Shown here: piece after piece, positions 5,913 through 8,915 of the stretch
Layout: each line of letters begins with the position of its first letter
Position numbering within the stretch: the stretch's first letter is position 1
From: an uncultured Alphaproteobacteria bacterium
GTDB taxonomy: Bacteria > Pseudomonadota > Alphaproteobacteria > UBA9655
Length of the DNA stretch: 8,915 nucleotides
NCBI GenBank assembly: GCA_937967795.1
Contig: CALBSK010000089.1
Coordinates: 1 to 8,915, forward strand
Direction of reading: 5' to 3'
The notes under the pieces: generated by a model
What the model saw: only the letters and a program-made list of their open reading frames with translations
The model's database searches: none
What the model was told of the DNA's origin: nothing
Program-made: the position numbers and the translations under genes

Positions 5913-6710
5913 ATGAAAATAATCAATATGTTCGGTATCAATTCTTATATACCCACGCTTAACCGTATGGGATACATGTCACCTTCTTTAGATAAAGTTC
6001 AAATGGCTTTTGTGAACTACTGTGAAGATAACCCTTCTGGCCTTTTCTTAGATATTGGATGTGGATTTGGCATTGCAACACTTGCTGTCGTGGAAAAAAA
6101 ACGCCACATTATTGCCTGTGATCTTGACCAAAGGCATTTAGATATCCTCATAAGCAGAGTTCCAAAGAAAAAAAAACAATTTTTAAAAACGCGAGTCGGT
6201 CATTTTCCCAATACTCTCCTTTTTCAAGATAATGCTTTTGAAGCTATTAATTTATCGATGGTTTTGCATTTTCTTCCGCCCGAAACCATCGAAAAAACCT
6301 TTAGAAGCCTCTTTTTCTATCTTAAAGAAGGCGGCCGGCTTTTTATTACCACAAGCAGCCCTTATCAACGCGTTCTTTCTTCTTTTGTTTCAACCTATGA
6401 AAGAAAGAGATCGGTTGAGGAATGGCCCGGACATATCCAAGATATTGCTCAATATGTTCCTCACCGCGCTCATCTTCTGCCTAAAGGGAACATTGTATTT
6501 TGTATTCATGAATTAAGGCGTTTGGCTTTAAAATTTGGATTTCACGTCCTTGATTCAACTTTTTTTTCACGCGAAGAAATTCCTCCTGATTTAAAACTAG
6601 ATGGTAGAGAATACTCAGGACTCATTTGTGAAAAGCTTTTAAAGTCTCCTTTGCTTTCTCTTGAAAAGACCAATGAAAGACTCCCTATACATGCGGCGAA
6701 CATAATATAG
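5913..6710 (+). CDS. class I SAM-dependent methyltransferase
   Basis: This 265-residue protein has a Rossmann-type methyltransferase core. Motif I is FLDIGCGFG (residues 45-53), an acidic end of strand 2 is CDLD (69-72, ribose contact), a motif around DNAFEAINLSMVLHFL corresponds to strand 4, and EGGRLFITTSSPY is the post-core strand. The C-terminal part (YERKR...EEWPGHI, later EIPPDLKLDGREYSGLI) recalls a methyltransferase group I associate with Legionella and related bacteria. The substrate is unknown. The ribosome site is poor; Met6 (5928) or Met19 or Met22 are alternative starts. The 3' end overlaps the convergent transporter gene by 169 bases. The conserved part seems to end near residue 240, so the last 25 residues may be an extension. 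Confidence 0.85.
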   Translation: MKIINMFGINSYIPTLNRMGYMSPSLDKVQMAFVNYCEDNPSGLFLDIGCGFGIATLAVVEKKRHIIACDLDQRHLDILISRVPKKKKQFLKTRVGHFPNTLLFQDNAFEAINLSMVLHFLPPETIEKTFRSLFFYLKEGGRLFITTSSPYQRVLSSFVSTYERKRSVEEWPGHIQDIAQYVPHRAHLLPKGNIVFCIHELRRLALKFGFHVLDSTFFSREEIPPDLKLDGREYSGLICEKLLKSPLLSLEKTNERLPIHAANII

Positions 6711-7954
6711 AAAACAGGAATAAAAGGATTTTGGGTTATCTCAATCAGAGATGTACAAATAAGAGGCTGGGTTCCTCCTAAAAGGGCAATTCCTACGGCA
6801 TATCCTAAAGCAATTCCTGTATATCTTACTTTTGTAGGAAAAAGTTTTTGGAGGAAAGCATTGGTAGGAGAGTTAAAGGTACTCATAATAACAGCGGATA
6901 TTCCTATAGCTATAAAAATAGAGACTGGATTTTGCTGTTGGAGCAGAAAAAAAGTTAGGGGAGATAACACGATCGCAAGAATACAAGAACAGCTCATGAT
7001 TTTTCTTTCTCCTATCTTATCGGCAAGGTGCCCCACGAAGGGGGAAAGAGATCCAAAAAGAATTAACCCCATACAAGAATAAAAAAGGGCATTGGCCAAG
7101 GGATATTTTACAACTGTATTTAAATACACACCTATATAAACTACAAGTGTATAGGAAAATACGCCATTTACGCCTCCTATTCCGATCGCACATAAAAATT
7201 GACGAGGATAATTCTTTAAAACAAAAATAAGCGGGGCTGTTCGATCTTTCTTCTCTTTTTCCTCCAGAAATTCTGGCGTTTCTTCGAGAGACCGTCGAAT
7301 ATAAGTGCCTAAAAGGCCAATGAAAATGCCAAAAAGAAAAGGCAAACGCCAAGCCCAGTCAGGCATAAAGGGCAAAGAGACGAGACCAGAGAAGAAAGTC
7401 GCCAAGAGTGTCCCTACGGCCCCTCCAGTTAAAATAAAGGCACCTGCATACCCTTTTCTCTTTTTAAGATGCTCTAAGAGGAATATGGCCGATCCGTTAT
7501 TTTCTCCCCCCAAGCAAAAGCCTTGACCTAAGCGACAGCATAAAAGAAGAAAGGGAGCCCAATACCCGACATCCTTATAAACGGGAAGACATCCAATAAG
7601 ACATGTAAAAACACCCATAAAAATGATGGAATACCCCAAAGCTTTCTTCCTTCCAAATTGATCCCCGAGGTATCCAAAAAATATCGAACCCAAAGGTCTT
7701 ACAAAAAAAGCAACGGCAAAAATAGAGAGGGTGCTTAGAAGCGAAGAAACGCTGTCTCCTGTAAAAAAGAGCTGGGAAAAGACAACAGAAAAGGCTCCGA
7801 AAAGAGCAAAATCATAAAATTCCAACCCGTTTCCTATAATCGCGGATACGATAATTTTCCTCTGTTCCCAAGACATTTCCTTGGAGCTGGAAAGCTTCTT
7901 AGCCTGCTTCAGTACAGCAGCCGGTGAGTGGTTGAGTTTTTTCTTGCGTTTCAT
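6542..7954 (-). CDS. MHS-family MFS transporter (ProP-like)
   Basis: This inner-membrane secondary transporter of the metabolite:H+ symporter branch of the major facilitator superfamily has 470 residues and about 12 predicted membrane segments. Family signatures are GNGLEFYDFALFG (41-53) in the first segment, the loop motif GYLGDQFGRKKAL (94-106), RLGQGFCLGGE, the second-half copy GHLADKIGERK, and RYTGIALGYAVG with GGTQPLI near the end. Members carry proline/betaine, citrate, ketoglutarate or similar compounds; intracellular alphaproteobacteria often hold several ProP-like copies. The sequence alone does not give the substrate. A strong ribosome site (AGGGAGGG) precedes the ATG. The last 40 or so residues, after the final membrane segment, are read antisense to the methyltransferase gene and are probably a run-on tail. 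Confidence 0.92.
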   Translation of the reverse strand: MKRKKKLNHSPAAVLKQAKKLSSSKEMSWEQRKIIVSAIIGNGLEFYDFALFGAFSVVFSQLFFTGDSVSSLLSTLSIFAVAFFVRPLGSIFFGYLGDQFGRKKALGYSIIFMGVFTCLIGCLPVYKDVGYWAPFLLLCCRLGQGFCLGGENNGSAIFLLEHLKKRKGYAGAFILTGGAVGTLLATFFSGLVSLPFMPDWAWRLPFLFGIFIGLLGTYIRRSLEETPEFLEEKEKKDRTAPLIFVLKNYPRQFLCAIGIGGVNGVFSYTLVVYIGVYLNTVVKYPLANALFYSCMGLILFGSLSPFVGHLADKIGERKIMSCSCILAIVLSPLTFFLLQQQNPVSIFIAIGISAVIMSTFNSPTNAFLQKLFPTKVRYTGIALGYAVGIALLGGTQPLICTSLIEITQNPFIPVFYIMFAACIGSLSLVFSRESKGDFKSFSQMSPEYSLPSSFKSGGISSREKKVESRT

Positions 7955-7975
7955 TTTCCCTCCCTTTGTTTTCTG

Positions 7976-7991
7976 CGTAGATGACTCTACG
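7976..7991. other. perfect short palindrome upstream of the transporter gene
   Basis: CGTAGA and TCTACG form a 6-bp stem with a TGAC loop, 22 bases before the transporter ATG. It could be an operator, an mRNA hairpin close to the ribosome site, or a weak stop for the gene at 8113-8484. No T-run follows. Confidence 0.25.
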
Positions 7992-8112
7992 GGTTATCAA
8001 AATAAAAATTTAAATGACATTCTAAAAATATAGAAATTTTAGCTCTTCCAGCTTACAAAAAAAGAAATTATGCATCCTCGTATAAAATTTTCCTCAAAAT
8101 CAAAGGAGCGAT

Positions 8113-8484
8113 TTAAGCAATTCGGGGAGGTTTTGAACCCCATAATTTATTTTTTCGTCGAAAGTTTTTTCCAAGCACCCCTCCAGTTGTAAGAACGCCT
8201 ACTCTCCCTAAGAGTATTTTCGTATAGGAAGCCTTTTTAGATGAAAAAGGACGAAAGGTTCTTTGTAGGTAACGATTGCGTACAAGTGAAGTGAAAGGAT
8301 TTCCAGAGGTAAATTTATTAAAATACTGCCTTGCCGTTATAGATTTAGGATGGGGTTGATTTGGTGGAGAGGATTTATTCGTAAGAAATTCATCTCCTTC
8401 ATTCATGCTATAACGTGTGGAGCTATTAAGAATGCTTAAAAAAGAGGTAAAAATAAATTTAGCAGATAAGCGAGCCAGCTTCAT
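8113..8484 (-). CDS. hypothetical small basic protein
   Basis: This is a 123-residue protein of unknown family. The N-terminus MKLARLSAKFIFTSFLSIL is basic then hydrophobic, like a weak signal peptide or membrane anchor. The rest is very basic and rich in Ser, Asn, Arg and Lys (TSLVRNRYLQRTFRPFSSKK, later GKNFRRKNKLWGSKPPRIA), with no recognisable motif. A GGGAGAG ribosome site precedes the ATG, and a possible promoter lies about 50 bases upstream, which favours a real gene. It runs in the same direction as the transporter gene, 158 bases away. It may be an accessory secreted protein or a decayed gene; function cannot be inferred. Confidence 0.45.
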   Translation of the reverse strand: MKLARLSAKFIFTSFLSILNSSTRYSMNEGDEFLTNKSSPPNQPHPKSITARQYFNKFTSGNPFTSLVRNRYLQRTFRPFSSKKASYTKILLGRVGVLTTGGVLGKNFRRKNKLWGSKPPRIA

Positions 8485-8530
8485 AAACTCTCCCGTAGCA
8501 TTTTTTATGTTTATTTCTTTTTATTCATAC

Positions 8531-8559
8531 ATAAAATACATTTGATTGTGTAGAGTCAA
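8531..8559 (-). promoter_or_regulatory. possible promoter of the 8113-8484 gene
   Basis: Read on the minus strand, TTGACT (8559-8554) is followed after 17 bases by TTTTAT (8536-8531). The -35 is good but the -10 is poor; TATTTT at 15-base spacing is an alternative. Confidence 0.3.
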
Positions 8560-8628
8560 TAGATAATTAAAAAACTGTCGCTTCAGAAGGAGAGTTTTGT
8601 ACCTTTTAAACTTAATCGCAATTCCCAA

Positions 8629-8657
8629 TTGACATGAGCTGGCAAATCTCCTATTTC
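8629..8657 (+). promoter_or_regulatory. retained promoter, now heading tRNA-Gly / tuf
   Basis: TTGACA (8629-8634), a 17-base spacer and TATTTC (8652-8657) reproduce the tRNA-Tyr promoter geometry. The tRNA beside it has decayed, so the intact promoter is best explained by selection to transcribe the tRNA-Gly and tuf genes downstream. Confidence 0.5.
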
Positions 8658-8674
8658 GTGGGGAGTGGCTGTCT

Positions 8675-8738
8675 AGAGGGATGATCAAGCAGCCAAAGGG
8701 TGCAGACTCTTAAAATCTGCTGACGAATATTTCGGTAA
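8675..8738 (+). pseudogene. decayed tRNA-Tyr copy
   Basis: This remnant aligns with the tRNA-Tyr gene from its first base. AGAGGGA replaces GGAGGGA, and the D-arm is altered. The anticodon stem GCAGA/TCTGC survives, but the loop has nine bases (CTCTTAAAA) instead of seven and the GTA anticodon is gone. The T-arm, the acceptor 3' strand and CCA are missing. It cannot fold into a functional tRNA. Confidence 0.75.
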
Positions 8739-8747
8739 ATTTTTAAA

Positions 8748-8821
<74 letters not shown>

Positions 8822-8860
8822 TAACTAGACATTGAGATTTGAGGAAGTAAGGAAAAAGCG

Positions 8861-8915
8861 ATGGCAAAAGAGAGATTTGAGAGGAAGAAGCCGCATTGTA
8901 ACATAGGGACAATAG
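8861..8915 (+). CDS. tuf: elongation factor Tu, 5' end only
   Basis: The first 18 codons read MAKERFERKKPHCNIGTI, the conserved start of EF-Tu just before the GHVDHGKT GTP-binding loop, which lies outside the window. EF-Tu delivers aminoacyl-tRNA to the ribosome using GTP. Cys in PHCNIG instead of Val is a variant I know from alphaproteobacteria. TAAGGA is seven bases upstream of the ATG. The gene is cut by the window edge, not truncated. With tRNA-Gly just upstream, this is the tufB-type locus that normally continues to tRNA-Trp, secE and nusG. Confidence 0.95.
   Translation, partial: MAKERFERKKPHCNIGTI

Larger units (their letters stand above)
4941..8570. other. candidate accessory insert splitting the tRNA-Tyr / tRNA-Gly / tuf operon head
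   Basis: Between the intact tRNA-Tyr and a decayed tRNA-Tyr copy next to tRNA-Gly lie four AT-rich, non-core reading frames on mixed strands: a decayed LuxR-like protein, a methyltransferase, an MHS transporter and an unknown small protein. No integrase or transposase is seen. The flanking repeats share the promoter and 5' part of the tRNA rather than its 3' end. This differs from the usual tRNA-integrase scar and suggests duplication or homologous recombination. The boundaries are approximate. Confidence 0.5.
8621..8738 (+). repeat. direct repeat copy B: degenerate tRNA-Tyr region
   Basis: This is the counterpart of 4801-4918 at an offset of 3820 bases, with 65 of 90 bases matching ungapped from the start. 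The promoter half and the anticodon arm are best preserved (TTGACA, GGCAAATCTC, GCAGACT, TCTGC, GACGAA). The leader just before the tRNA has diverged most. Similarity ends before the T-arm, ten bases ahead of tRNA-Gly. Confidence 0.65.

Overview
The window looks like a chromosomal segment of an alphaproteobacterium, probably an AT-rich, host-associated lineage such as Holosporales or Rickettsiales relatives. The lineage call is an inference from gene content, with no database search. Supporting it are the tRNA-Tyr / tRNA-Gly / tuf order, the EF-Tu start (MAKERFERKKPHCNIGTI), a KdsB with the NVQGDLP variant, an MHS-type transporter, a decayed LuxR-like sensor protein and a palindromic dispersed-type repeat.

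Left part (1-3961): a small predicted exported protein (79-312) faces a minus-strand pair, kdsB then pgk, separated by one base. These make CMP-Kdo for lipopolysaccharide and carry out an ATP-yielding step of glycolysis. Divergent from kdsB is a plus-strand pair with a 4-base ATGA overlap: a proline iminopeptidase and an exported FKBP-type prolyl isomerase. The isomerase carries an unusual six-cysteine CxC cluster between its signal peptide and its domain.

Middle (3962-4854): no intact gene. It holds a long open minus-strand frame with no start codon in its upstream half, read as a 5'-truncated gene remnant. The frame runs into a 105-bp element made of two related palindromes in inverted orientation (4519-4623). 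The tRNA-Tyr promoter follows.

Right part (4855-8915): an intact tRNA-Tyr is followed by about 3.7 kb of accessory genes: a LuxR-like sensor protein without its DNA-binding domain, a SAM-dependent methyltransferase, an MHS-family transporter converging on and overlapping the methyltransferase, and an unknown small protein. Then comes a degenerate second copy of the tRNA-Tyr promoter and gene, an intact tRNA-Gly and the start of tuf. In many alphaproteobacteria tRNA-Tyr and tRNA-Gly lie side by side ahead of tuf. The main observation is that this conserved operon head appears split by an accessory insert flanked by direct repeats. In the distal repeat the tRNA is dead, but a TTGACA-17-TATTTC promoter is retained in a position to drive tRNA-Gly and tuf.
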